A stretch of DNA of 64,000 nt from G963692885 sp964658655 (GTDB lineage: Bacteria > Acidobacteriota > Terriglobia > Terriglobales > Acidobacteriaceae), in NCBI GenBank assembly GCA_964658655.1, contig CAZZZL010000012.1:1-64000 (forward strand), written 5' to 3'. A program made the position numbers and the translations under genes. This document shows positions 1 through 7,673 of the stretch, one piece after another. Under the pieces are notes generated by a model. The model worked only from the letters and a program-made list of their open reading frames with translations, did not search any database and was not told the origin of the DNA. Each line of letters begins with the position of its first letter. Position 1 is the first letter of the stretch.

Positions 1-456
1 GCCACGATCGCCGACAGTACCTATGACTTTCTGCTGGCCTCGCACATCCTGGAGCATGTAGCCAATCCCCTCAAAGCGCTGGCGGAATTTCATCGCGTGC
101 TGAAGCCAAAGGGCTCAGTGATTGTGCTGGTTCCAAACCGTGCGCACACCTTCGACCATCGGCGGCCTTTCACCACGTTCGCGCATCTGCAGCAGGACAT
201 GGCCGCACAGCAGCATGAAGGCGACCTCACGCACGTCGACGAGATTCTTGCGCTGCATGACCTGTCGATGGATGCCCCTGCCGGTACGCTCGACCAGTTC
301 CGCGAACGCTGCCTGCGCAACCGGGAAAACCGCTGCCTGCACCATCACGTCTTCACCCTCGACGTGCTGGAACAGGCCTTCCGCGAAGTCCGCCTGCGCC
401 CGCGTTACCGCGCAGAATGGGCCAACCACCTGATGCTGTTCGGCCAGAAAGCCTGA
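1..456 (+). CDS. SAM-dependent methyltransferase (C-terminal part, truncated by window edge)
   Basis: The reading frame is open from the first base, so the N-terminus and the glycine-rich SAM motif lie outside the window. What remains begins with an ADSTYDF stretch followed by ASHILEHV, the motif II/III region of class I (type 11) methyltransferases. It continues through HRVLKPKG and VLVPNRAHTFD, where the loop after the fourth strand is expected. The C-terminal part, with a His-rich segment HHHVFTLDVLEQAF, is typical of small-molecule or glycan-linked methyltransferases. The substrate cannot be told from this fragment. It ends four bases before the convergent VWA gene. The family is clear; the function is not. 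Confidence 0.8.
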   Translation, partial: ATIADSTYDFLLASHILEHVANPLKALAEFHRVLKPKGSVIVLVPNRAHTFDHRRPFTTFAHLQQDMAAQQHEGDLTHVDEILALHDLSMDAPAGTLDQFRERCLRNRENRCLHHHVFTLDVLEQAFREVRLRPRYRAEWANHLMLFGQKA

Positions 457-459
457 GCC

Positions 460-1386
460 TCAATTTGCGGGATAGTAACCAGGGCGGTTGTGCACCGTCT
501 CCTGCGCGTCTGCGGGCCGGTTCCGCAGGCTGACGGAGATGGTGCGGAAGTCGTCATTCTCCTTGCCCTTCGGAGGATAATAGCCCAGCAGATACTGCGT
601 GCGCAGGTCCTCTGACACCTGTGCGAACACTTTCTGCAACGATCCGGAATCGGCGTAATAGGATCGGCCGCCGGTCTGCTCAGCCAGCGTGATCATGGCG
701 TGTTCACCGCCCAGGTCGCGCCCTGCACTCGCTTCAACCGGCACGACAATGATGCTGTAAACCATCGCTTCGCCGCGCACCGCCTGTTCCAGCGCCTGCT
801 GGTAATTCACGCCCTTTACGGTGTTGCCGCCGTCGGAGATCACCACGATCACCTTTCGTCCGGCATGCCCGTTCAGCGCCTGCGCCGCAAGATAAACGCC
901 GCTGTAAAACGCCGTAGCGTCACCATTATGCAGAGAACCGAGGCCACCCTCAAGCTGCCGGAGATTGCTGGTAAACGGCACCAGCTCGCGGACAGAATCG
1001 CTGAATTCCATAAGGTCAACCCGGTCAATCGGCCGCACCAGTCCCTCAAGAAATCCGCGCGCCGCGTACCGCACCAGCTCCCGATCGATGTGCACACTCC
1101 CGCTCGTGTCGATTGCGAGTACAACATTCAACGGGAGCGCCGTCTCACGTTCGAACAGCGCGATCTTCTGTGGCTGGCCATCCTCTTTCAGCACGAAATT
1201 GTCCTTGGTCAGGTCCGGCACCGGCGCATTGTGCTCATTCGTTACATTGACGAATACGTTTACCAGGTGGACATTCACTTTGAAGGTCGGCACATCGCCA
1301 GGTAACGTGTTTGGCTGTTGCGCGCCCCCCACCAGCGACGCGCCGCAAACGAGCGCGCCATAGATCAGCCCTCGCGACCAGCTCAA
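460..1386 (-). CDS. secreted VWFA-related domain protein
   Basis: A 308-residue protein with an N-terminal signal peptide (hydrophobic residues about 6-20, ending near GGAQQ) and a von Willebrand factor A domain. The metal-site (MIDAS) residues are visible: DTSGSVH supplies DxSxS, the ATAFYSG segment a threonine, and VISDGGN the aspartate. This matches the VWFA-related family (TIGR03436) that is expanded in Acidobacteriota; its role is probably protein binding outside the cytoplasm, but partners are unknown. The start is a TTG that overlaps the stop of the upstream moaDE gene (TTGA), which suggests coupled translation. No functional link between a VWA protein and molybdopterin synthesis is known to me, so the coupling is curious. 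Confidence 0.8.
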   Translation of the reverse strand: MSWSRGLIYGALVCGASLVGGAQQPNTLPGDVPTFKVNVHLVNVFVNVTNEHNAPVPDLTKDNFVLKEDGQPQKIALFERETALPLNVVLAIDTSGSVHIDRELVRYAARGFLEGLVRPIDRVDLMEFSDSVRELVPFTSNLRQLEGGLGSLHNGDATAFYSGVYLAAQALNGHAGRKVIVVISDGGNTVKGVNYQQALEQAVRGEAMVYSIIVVPVEASAGRDLGGEHAMITLAEQTGGRSYYADSGSLQKVFAQVSEDLRTQYLLGYYPPKGKENDDFRTISVSLRNRPADAQETVHNRPGYYPAN

Positions 1387-2099
1387 GCGGGTTCACCGGC
1401 ACGCAATGCTTCAGGGAAAGGCTCGCCGTCGGCCCACACCGCGCCGTCTTCGAAATGTTCCTTCTTCCAGATCGGCACTGTCTTCTTGAGCGTGTCGATG
1501 ATCCACCGGCAGGCATCGAATGCCGCGCCGCGATGCGCCGACGCCACCACGATCAGCACCGACGTCTCCCCAATCTCGAGTTTGCCGAGCCGATGCACCA
1601 GCGCCACCTCGCGAACAGCAAACTGCTGCTTCGCCTCCGCTGCAAGCCGCTGCATCGCGGTCAGCGCCATCGCTTCATACGCCTCGTAATCGAGGTAGAG
1701 TGTACGACGCCCGCGTGTGTTGTTGCGCACGATTCCGTCGAACACAACAAGGGCCCCGTCTTCTCCCTGCTTTATTGCAGCAACGATCGCATCGGTCGCA
1801 ATCACGTCACGCGTCAGCCGCACAGGATGATCGACTCCGCCGGACACTGGCGGCAACAGCGCAACCTCGTCGCCATCTTTCAGCGAATCAGCCAGACCGG
1901 CATATTCATGATTGACGGCGACAGCGAGGGACTTCCAGATATCGCCACCGGGAGAAATTGCCTGGCGATGAAGCGATGCCACCTCCCGGCATCTGCCGAC
2001 CAGGTCAGCCACCGTGGCACCGTCGGCCAGGTCAAGCATCTGGTTGTCTCGCTGGAGGATGTCCTTCAACTGTCCGAAGAACAGTACACGAACCTGCAT
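1383..2099 (-). CDS. MoaD-MoaE fusion, molybdopterin synthase
   Basis: A 238-residue fusion of both molybdopterin synthase subunits, which insert the dithiolene sulfurs into precursor Z during molybdenum cofactor synthesis. Residues 1-88 are MoaD-like (ubiquitin fold, starting MQVRVLFFGQ) and end in the sulfur-carrier di-glycine, VSGG at 85-88. MoaE follows at once, with the conserved HRLGKLEIGE, SAHRGAAFDA and VPIWKKE segments that carry the active-site lysines. The MoaD glycine must be a free C-terminus to accept sulfur, so proteolysis is implied, as is known for mycobacterial MoaX. A longer reading from 2189 adds 30 residues of no family character. The ATG at 2099 is preferred because a TATTCT box lies exactly six bases upstream. 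No other moa gene is in the window. Confidence 0.9.
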   Translation of the reverse strand: MQVRVLFFGQLKDILQRDNQMLDLADGATVADLVGRCREVASLHRQAISPGGDIWKSLAVAVNHEYAGLADSLKDGDEVALLPPVSGGVDHPVRLTRDVIATDAIVAAIKQGEDGALVVFDGIVRNNTRGRRTLYLDYEAYEAMALTAMQRLAAEAKQQFAVREVALVHRLGKLEIGETSVLIVVASAHRGAAFDACRWIIDTLKKTVPIWKKEHFEDGAVWADGEPFPEALRAGEPA

Positions 2100-2105
2100 A
2101 GTGCA

Positions 2106-2111
2106 AGAATA
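2106..2111 (-). promoter_or_regulatory. -10 box for moaDE, leaderless geometry
   Basis: On the minus strand a TATTCT hexamer is followed by six bases and then the moaDE ATG. Initiation about seven bases after the hexamer would put the 5' end of the mRNA at the start codon. No convincing -35 element is seen. The same spacing recurs at three other genes in the window. Confidence 0.4.
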
Positions 2112-2200
2112 GACGACTGCACGGTCGGATAAGTTGGTGGGAGGCGCAGTGCCCTGCCAGTGCCTCGGGCATGACTGTTCACCCTGCAAACACAGGGCAG

Positions 2201-3034
2201 TCAGCGCGGGACCAGCACTCCGGATACCGGCACAATCTCATCAGAAGGCTGCGGCTGGTTCAGTCCTCCATAGCGTCTTTCACGCTGCTGATAGGCTGCA
2301 ATCGCCTCAAGCAGGTGTGCCCCGCGGAAATCCGGCCAGAGTCGATCTGTGACATAGATTTCAGAGTAAGCAATCTGCCACAGCAGGAAATTCGAGATAC
2401 GCATTTCCCCGCTCGTCCTCACCACCAGGTCTGGATCAGGCATCTCGGCTGTGTACAGGTGCCGGTGCAGGTCTTCCTCGGTAATGCCATCGAGCGACTG
2501 CCCCTTGGCCTGCATCTCCGCGGCCAGTTGACGGAAGGCATCGATGATCTCGCAACGCGCTCCATAGTTCAGCGCCAGTGTCAGCACGGTGCCGTTATTC
2601 TGCTTGGTCGCATCTGCCGCCCATTGCATCGTCTCGCGCACTTCGGCAGGCAGTTCCTGTGTACGGCCGATGTAGTTCATGCGGACGTTATTGTCGTTCA
2701 TCCGCTTGACGTTGCTGGTGAGATAGCTTCGCAGCAGCCCCATCAGGAAGGTCACTTCCGACTTGGGCCGGCGAAGGTTATTTTCGAGCGAAAACGCGTA
2801 CAGCGTCAGCCAGGGCAGGTTGATGCGCGAAGCCGTTTCGACCACGTACTGCACGGCCTCCGACCCCTGCTTGTGTCCGAGAAAACGCTTCAGGCTCCGC
2901 CGTCCCGCCCAGCGCCCGTTGCCATCCATGATGATGGCGACGTGCTGCGGCATCCGGCTCAGGTCCAGAGTTCGGTAAAGAGCCAGTTCCTCGGAAGAAA
3001 GCTCATGGGCGCGGCTCGGTTGCGTCAGTTGCAA
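2201..3034 (-). CDS. uppS: isoprenyl transferase (undecaprenyl diphosphate synthase)
   Basis: Cis-prenyltransferase that adds isopentenyl units to farnesyl diphosphate, giving the C55 carrier for peptidoglycan and exopolysaccharide. The family signature HVAIIMDGNGRWA carries the catalytic Asp. It is followed by GHKQGSEAV, LTLYAFSLENNLRRP with the conserved Asn and Arg, and the C-terminal DLVVRTSGEMRISNFLLWQ and W.DF motifs. An ATG at 3148 would give 315 residues with an odd Cys/His-rich head. A TTG at 3034 is preceded at eight bases by a strong ribosome site (GGAGAGG) and gives 277 residues, nearer the usual family length, so it is preferred. It lies downstream of the XRE regulator on the same strand. 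Confidence 0.9.
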   Translation of the reverse strand: MQLTQPSRAHELSSEELALYRTLDLSRMPQHVAIIMDGNGRWAGRRSLKRFLGHKQGSEAVQYVVETASRINLPWLTLYAFSLENNLRRPKSEVTFLMGLLRSYLTSNVKRMNDNNVRMNYIGRTQELPAEVRETMQWAADATKQNNGTVLTLALNYGARCEIIDAFRQLAAEMQAKGQSLDGITEEDLHRHLYTAEMPDPDLVVRTSGEMRISNFLLWQIAYSEIYVTDRLWPDFRGAHLLEAIAAYQQRERRYGGLNQPQPSDEIVPVSGVLVPR

Positions 3035-3181
3035 AACTACTGCCTCTCCAGCCTTCGCCGTCAGGCTCGACTCAAGAACGACCGTAGCATAAGCCTTTGG
3101 CTGCTCGCAATGCGCACACGCATGCCGCTGTAAATGCGTGCACATCACGGTCAGCCGATCCGCGCCGGCGGCTTTATGTTG

Positions 3182-3718
3182 CTAAGCGATCCGCCGGCGT
3201 CCCATGGCCATATCCCGTGTCTGGTTCAGGAAGAGCGAGCGCTGGTAGCTGTCCAGCTGAGACACATATATCGCCACTTCCGCCAGAAACGGATCTGCAA
3301 GCACAGTCGCTGTCTCTTCCAGCTTCCGGCTCCGCGTATCCTGCAGCAGCGCGCAGATATCCACTTCGAGCGCAGTTGCAAGACGGCTCAGCGACGACAG
3401 CGTGGGCATGGCTTTTCCGTTCTCGATCTTCGAGATGTAGGTACGCGGCACCTGCATACGGTTCGCCAGCTGACGTTGACTGAGAGCCTTGCCGCGGCGG
3501 ATGTCGCGGACCGTTTTGGCCACCTGCAAACCAGACTGCTGGTTCGCCGGCTGCGCCACAGCTTCTACCGGTTGCGGTTGCAGCAATTCCGGTTCGTCGA
3601 TTTCGAGTGTTTTGTGACAGCGCCTGCAGAGTGAGTTATTGGTCCGAAATTGGACCAGGCTGCAGTGGTCGCAACGTAGTACCTCGCGTGCCTCTAAGGT
3701 TGCTAAGGTAGTTGCCAT
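3182..3718 (-). CDS. XRE-family regulator with N-terminal zinc ribbon
   Basis: A 178-residue predicted DNA-binding protein. The N-terminus has a CDHC...CRRC pair of cysteine knuckles (residues about 17-36), consistent with a small zinc ribbon. A linker rich in Pro, Gln and Val leads to a Cro/C1-type helix-turn-helix: IRRGKALSQRQLANRMQVP followed by TYISKIENGKAMP. The C-terminal 40 residues (FLAEVAIYVSQLDSYQRSLF) may be a dimerisation helix. It is divergent from the HD-domain gene. An imperfect inverted repeat (3854-3887) in the shared intergenic region could be its operator. The target regulon is unknown. Confidence 0.8.
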   Translation of the reverse strand: MATTLATLEAREVLRCDHCSLVQFRTNNSLCRRCHKTLEIDEPELLQPQPVEAVAQPANQQSGLQVAKTVRDIRRGKALSQRQLANRMQVPRTYISKIENGKAMPTLSSLSRLATALEVDICALLQDTRSRKLEETATVLADPFLAEVAIYVSQLDSYQRSLFLNQTRDMAMGRRRIA

Positions 3719-3853
3719 AAGTTTTACGGAGGCCAGAGCGGGCGTCCTTGGGCAGTGTCCTGCCTTGATTCCCTCTAACCTTGCAGCAATAACAAGAACG
3801 TGTCAATAGGAAAACTATGGTAAGGGGTACAGCTCCCGAAGATACCGGCAAAT

Positions 3854-3887
3854 AACCCTACATATCTCCTCATTTGTATGTTGGGTT
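3854..3887. repeat. imperfect inverted repeat, candidate operator or leader hairpin
   Basis: Arms AACCCTACATA (3854-3864) and TATGTTGGGTT (3877-3887) are complementary except for one position and are separated by 12 bases. The repeat lies between the divergent XRE regulator and the HD gene, 33 bases ahead of the latter's start. It could be an XRE-type operator or a hairpin in the HD mRNA leader; the sequence does not decide. Confidence 0.45.
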
Positions 3888-3920
3888 AACCTGAAAGTTG
3901 TAGACGACGAGGAAACGCGA

Positions 3921-4562
3921 TTGCGCGACGAGCACGAACAGACCGGCGAAGAAAGTTTCACCCGCGCACGTGCGCTGCAGCTGCTGGAGGAGCATACGAA
4001 GTCTCCCAGCCTTCTCAAACATGCACTCGCCGTTGAGACCTGCCTGAGTGCCTATGGCCGGGCCGAAGCCCTTGCCCAGGGCTGGGATGGTCAACAGGAA
4101 GAGCGGCTGGTCGAGACCTATGCCATCACCGGTCTGCTGCACGACTTTGACTACGACCAGCATCCGTCGCTCGAAGAACATCCCTACGTCGGGAACAAAA
4201 TTCTGACCGAGCAGGGCTGGCCTGAAGACATTCGACACGCCATCATGGCGCACGCCGATTACACCGGGACGCCGCGCGAATCACATCTCGACAAGGCCCT
4301 CTTTGCCTGCGACGAACTTGCCGGCTTTCTGACTGCATGCGCACTGGTCAAGCCGACAAAGTCGATCCAGGATGTCGAAGTTGCCGGTGTCAGGAAGAAG
4401 CTGAAAGACAAAGCGTTCGCCCGCGGTGTCAATCGCGACGACGTCATCAACGGAGCCGCCGGGTTAGGCGTCGATCTCGATGAACACATCGCGTTTTGCC
4501 TGAAGGCGATGCAGCGGAACGCAGAAGCACTGGGCCTCGCCGGTATCGATCAAAACTCCTAG
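3921..4562 (+). CDS. HD-domain phosphohydrolase
   Basis: A 213-residue single-domain metal-dependent phosphohydrolase of the HD superfamily. The metal ligands are plausible in LLKHALAVETCL (first His), ITGLLHDFDYDQHPSLEEHP (the HD pair), AIMAHADYTG (His/Asp) and the later ACDELAGFLTA. This arrangement is common in the stand-alone HDIG family of about 190-210 residues, often annotated as hydrolases without a known substrate. The start is a TTG preceded by GAGGAA at seven to eight bases. It is divergent from the XRE regulator and followed by the palindrome that heads the toxin-antitoxin remnant. The nucleotide or other substrate is unknown. Confidence 0.8.
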   Translation: MRDEHEQTGEESFTRARALQLLEEHTKSPSLLKHALAVETCLSAYGRAEALAQGWDGQQEERLVETYAITGLLHDFDYDQHPSLEEHPYVGNKILTEQGWPEDIRHAIMAHADYTGTPRESHLDKALFACDELAGFLTACALVKPTKSIQDVEVAGVRKKLKDKAFARGVNRDDVINGAAGLGVDLDEHIAFCLKAMQRNAEALGLAGIDQNS

Positions 4563-4649
4563 ACCCGTCATCTCTACCAAAGCGTAGGTGAGTGCAGAGA
4601 TCCGCGTTTGTATGCATGTCACTCTGCACTTCCCTGCAGGCAATGGCGT

Positions 4650-4667
4650 GTATCTCAATTGAGATAC
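4650..4667. promoter_or_regulatory. perfect 18-bp palindrome, candidate antitoxin operator
   Basis: GTATCTCAATTGAGATAC is its own reverse complement over all 18 bases. It ends nine bases before the likely original start (4677) of the RelB/DinJ-type antitoxin remnant. Antitoxins of the ribbon-helix-helix class repress their own operon through such palindromes, so this is read as the former autoregulatory site. Confidence 0.65.
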
Positions 4668-4676
4668 TAGGAATCC

Positions 4677-4966
4677 ATGTAAGCTCACACGACCATGATT
4701 CATGTCTGCATCGATAACGAGCTCAAAACCAGGGCGACATGCACTTTGAACAAGATGGGCCTGAGCATGTCGGATGCAGTGCGTCTCTTTCTTACGCGTG
4801 TCCAGGCAAAGAAGGCTCTGCTGTTCGATGTGCGCTTACCCAACTCGAAGACGATTGCAGCCATGGAGTCTGGGGAGCGGGGCGACGTAAGAGATTCGAC
4901 ACTCTCGAAGAGTTGATGGCAGATCTTCATGCGGAAGACAGAACGGACCTCGCAGTTCAGGCGTAA
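4677..4966 (+). pseudogene. RelB/DinJ-family antitoxin, broken
   Basis: The readable segment from the ATG at 4695 runs HVCIDNELKTRATCTLNKMGLS, then SDAVRLFLTRV, FDVRLPNSKTIAAME, a clear match to the ribbon-helix-helix DinJ/RelB antitoxins. After GERGDV (about 4889) it leaves frame and stops at 4916. The family's C-terminal part, KRFDTLEELMADLHAED, continues in another frame to 4966. A good ribosome site (TAGGA) precedes an in-frame ATG at 4677, but the next codon is TAA, so a nonsense change at codon 2 is also likely. The full-length antitoxin cannot be made from this copy. The C-terminal region overlaps the start of the toxin remnant, as in intact dinJ-yafQ operons. Confidence 0.75.
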
Positions 4967-5215
4967 CTACAAGCGCGAACTCAGAGGGCAACGCCGTTGC
5001 AACCCTCGACGAACTGTTTCTTGTTTCTTCAGTTTGCACCCATATTAGCTGCAGATTAAGTACTTCCCAAAACGCTACCGCGATCACTCCTTGACCGGGA
5101 TTATGCCAGGCATCTTGAGTGCCACCTGAAGCCGGACCTGCTCTTGATCTATGAGAAGCCCCGATCCCCGCCCACTGCGTTTCAGCTGCATCGGATCCAT
5201 AGCGAGTTCTTCTAG
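4929..5215 (+). pseudogene. YafQ/RelE-type mRNA interferase toxin, broken
   Basis: Toxin-like segments are spread over several frames. The first runs from ATG 4929: MRKTERTSQFRRNYKRELRG, closing at 5048. ATLDELFLV lies in a second frame near 4999. PKRYRDHSLTG follows near 5067. The last is YARHLECHLKPDLLLIYEK to LHRIHSEFF and a stop at 5215. In order these rebuild a YafQ/RelE toxin of about 90 residues, with the histidine and Pro-Asp of the ECHLKPD active-site region kept. At least two, probably three, frameshifts separate the pieces, so no active toxin is expected. It overlaps the antitoxin remnant by 38 bases. No transposon was seen nearby. Confidence 0.7.
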
Positions 5216-5304
5216 GCGAGATGAGCGGCTTTTGCCGGATAGTCCCTACCGCTCTTTAGATGAATGAGAACAATCGCGAGACCTGCTATCCTTGCCAGTT
5301 TGCT

Positions 5305-7020
5305 ATGCCTGACGAATCGAACACCCTCAACACGACCCTCCCCTCCGCGCTCAGCGTAGCGACCCCACGCGCCCGCAACAACGCCAGCGGCGCGAAACTC
5401 CTGCTCGGAAACATTCGCGCGCAGGAAAAGACCATCGCTGAAGGTGGCGGCGCGAAGGCCATCGAGAGCCAGCACGCCAAGAAGCGTCTGACCGCGCGTG
5501 AACGCATAGAGCTCCTGCTCGATGCCGGCACTGAACTTTTAGAACTGGCACTCTTCGCCGCCTTCGGCATGTACGAAGAATGGGGTGGCGCGCCATCGGC
5601 AGGAGTCGTCACCGGCATCGGCCATGTTGCCGGTCGGCTGGTGATGATCATTGCCAACGACGCGACAGTGAAGGCCGGCGCATTTTTTCCGATGACCGCG
5701 AAGAAGGTCATCCGCGCACAGACCATCGCGACGGAGAACCGTATCCCCACGCTCTACCTGGTCGACTCCGCCGGCGTCTTTCTGCCGCTGCAGGAAGATG
5801 TCTTTCCGGACCAGGACGACTTCGGCCGCATCTTCCGCAACAATGCCGTCATGTCCGCCCAGGGCATTCCGCAGATGACCGCCATCATGGGCATGTGCGT
5901 CGCCGGCGGCGCGTATCTGCCGGTCATGACCGACCACATCCTGATGACGGAAGGTAGCGGATTATTTCTCGCCGGTCCCGCGCTCGTACAGGCTGCGATC
6001 GGCCAGAAATATACGGCGGAAGAACTCGGCGGCGCGACCATGCATGCCGAGATTTCCGGCACCGTCGATTACAAGGAACCGAACGATCATCTGTGCATCG
6101 CGCGCCTGCGTTCACTCGTCGGCAAGATCGGCAGCTTCCCGAAAGCACCCTTCAGCCGCCTGCCGTTTGACGCCACCAACGACTCGCCGAAATATGCTGC
6201 CGACGATCTCTACACGCTCATTGATCCCGACCCCGCAAAGGCGTCGAGCAACAGCTATGACATGCATGAAGTGATTGCGCGCCTTGTCGATCGCTCCGAG
6301 TTCGACGAATACAAGCCAGGCTTTGGCCGCACAGTTATCTGCGGCTACGCGCGGATTGGCGGATATGCCGTCGGCATCGTCGCCAATCAGAAGCAGCACC
6401 AGGCAGCGACTGCCCCGAACGGCGAAAAGCGCACAGAATTCGGCGGTGTCATCTACGCAGAAAGCGCTGACAAAGCCGCGCGCTTCATCATGGATTGCAA
6501 TCAGAACCTCGTCCCGTTGATCTTTCTCCATGACGTCAACGGCTTCATGGTCGGCCGCGATGCCGAGTGGACCGGCATCATCCGCTCCGGCGCGAAAATG
6601 GTGACGGCCGTGTCGAACTCCGTCGTCCCGAAGATCACTGTGCTGCTCGGCGGCTCTTTCGGCGCCGGTCACTATGCGATGTGCGGCAAAGCCTACGATC
6701 CGCGCTTCATCTTTGCGTGGCCGACGGCCCGCTACGCAGTCATGAGCGGCGCCTCCGCTGCATCGACCCTGGTCGAGATCAAGATCCGCCAGCTCGAGCG
6801 CGGCGGCAAGCATCTCACGGACGAAGAAAAGCAGCAGGTCACCGAAGGCATCAAGGCGTCGTACGACGCACAGACTGACATCCGTTACGCGGCTGCACGG
6901 TTATGGGTCGACGCAATCATCGACCCCGTCAAGACACGCGACGTCCTGATTGCTGCTCTCGAATGCGCCGCCCTGAATCCGGATGTGGCAAAATTTCACC
7001 CGGGCATCCTGCAGACCTAG
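5305..7020 (+). CDS. acyl-CoA carboxylase, carboxyltransferase (beta) subunit
   Basis: Carboxyltransferase that moves the carboxyl group from biotin to an acyl-CoA. It has the two crotonase-fold halves of the propionyl/methylcrotonyl-CoA carboxylase beta family: KKRLTARERIELLLDAGTE near the N-terminus, the first oxyanion hole near GMCVAGGAYLPVMTDH, and the second at GGSFGAGHYAMCGKAYDPRF, followed by WPTARYAVMSG. About 571 residues is slightly longer than methylcrotonyl-CoA carboxylase beta, which it resembles most by eye. An upstream ATG at 5260 would add 15 residues; a TGCTATCCT promoter-like box between the two favours 5305. The biotin-carrying alpha subunit is not in the window. Neighbours (TetR, HMG-CoA-lyase-like, enoyl-CoA hydratase) fit a leucine/isovalerate-type pathway, but the substrate is not proven. 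Confidence 0.85.
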   Translation: MPDESNTLNTTLPSALSVATPRARNNASGAKLLLGNIRAQEKTIAEGGGAKAIESQHAKKRLTARERIELLLDAGTELLELALFAAFGMYEEWGGAPSAGVVTGIGHVAGRLVMIIANDATVKAGAFFPMTAKKVIRAQTIATENRIPTLYLVDSAGVFLPLQEDVFPDQDDFGRIFRNNAVMSAQGIPQMTAIMGMCVAGGAYLPVMTDHILMTEGSGLFLAGPALVQAAIGQKYTAEELGGATMHAEISGTVDYKEPNDHLCIARLRSLVGKIGSFPKAPFSRLPFDATNDSPKYAADDLYTLIDPDPAKASSNSYDMHEVIARLVDRSEFDEYKPGFGRTVICGYARIGGYAVGIVANQKQHQAATAPNGEKRTEFGGVIYAESADKAARFIMDCNQNLVPLIFLHDVNGFMVGRDAEWTGIIRSGAKMVTAVSNSVVPKITVLLGGSFGAGHYAMCGKAYDPRFIFAWPTARYAVMSGASAASTLVEIKIRQLERGGKHLTDEEKQQVTEGIKASYDAQTDIRYAAARLWVDAIIDPVKTRDVLIAALECAALNPDVAKFHPGILQT

Positions 7021-7029
7021 GAGTCAGTA

Positions 7030-7614
7030 GTGTGCGGGCGTGGAACAATAGCGATAGTGCACGCGAAATCAAAACCCACGAAGCGCGACGCGATTCTGGA
7101 CACGACGCTCGATGTTGTCGTCGAGCGCGGCTTCCACGAAGCGCCTATGTCGCTGATCGCCGAACGCTCAGGCGCCAGCGCAGGAGTGATCTACCACTAC
7201 TTCGCCAGCAAGCAGGAGATCATTCAGGCTGTTTACGCCCGCATTCGCGCCCTGAAGCGTGAACATGTTTTTGCCGGGTATTCGCCCGAGATGCCCGACA
7301 AAGAAGCATTCATTCACCTCTGGATGAACGCCTACCGCTTTCATCGCAAATATCAGCGTGAGATGCATTTCCTCGATCAGTACAAGATGGCGGGTTTCCT
7401 CTGTCAGCCCGATCCGCTCGATGAGGAACTGGCTGCGTTCGAACGCCGGTTCGCGACACAGGCGAGCGGCGGCATCCTCATGAACTGGCCGCGCGAGGTG
7501 CTGGAGGAGCTCACCTTCGGCATGATCGAGCGCCTGGCAAAGCATCCGCGCAAGCTGTCTCCAGCCGTACTGCGCGAAATCGCCGAGAAAATGTGGCACG
7601 CGGTTTGCGCCTGA
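7030..7614 (+). CDS. TetR/AcrR-family transcriptional regulator
   Basis: A 194-residue repressor. The N-terminal helix-turn-helix is clear: RDAILDTTLDVVVERGFHEAP, then SLIAERSGASAGVIYHYFASKQEII. The all-helical ligand domain follows, with no recognisable ligand signature. The GTG start has a ribosome site (TAGGAG) six bases upstream and lies nine bases after the carboxylase gene, so the two are probably co-transcribed. A 16-bp palindrome of the usual TetR type lies just downstream, in the promoter of the next gene, and is the best candidate target. By context it may answer to an acyl-CoA. Confidence 0.85.
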   Translation: MCGRGTIAIVHAKSKPTKRDAILDTTLDVVVERGFHEAPMSLIAERSGASAGVIYHYFASKQEIIQAVYARIRALKREHVFAGYSPEMPDKEAFIHLWMNAYRFHRKYQREMHFLDQYKMAGFLCQPDPLDEELAAFERRFATQASGGILMNWPREVLEELTFGMIERLAKHPRKLSPAVLREIAEKMWHAVCA

Positions 7615-7638
7615 TGTTGCTCGAAAAGATCAGAACTA

Positions 7639-7654
7639 GAACGAACGTTCGGTC
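7639..7654. promoter_or_regulatory. palindrome, candidate TetR operator
   Basis: GAACGAACGTTCGGTC is a 16-bp palindrome with one mismatched pair and a perfect 10-bp core, CGAACGTTCG. It sits 25 bases after the TetR gene and just upstream of the -10 box at 7662, where a bound repressor would block the next gene. The form is typical of TetR-family operators. Confidence 0.6.
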
Positions 7655-7661
7655 GATAGTG

Positions 7662-7667
7662 TAGGAT
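7662..7667 (+). promoter_or_regulatory. -10 box, leaderless geometry
   Basis: TAGGAT is followed by six bases and the ATG of the reductase gene at 7674. Together with the adjoining palindrome this looks like a repressible promoter whose transcript begins at or next to the start codon. No clear -35 hexamer is visible. Confidence 0.45.
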
Positions 7668-7673
7668 CATCGC

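Noticed and set aside
1311..2132. A 273-codon plus-strand frame opposite the MoaDE and VWA genes
   Set aside because: It runs antisense through two genes with clear domains and has no recognisable product.
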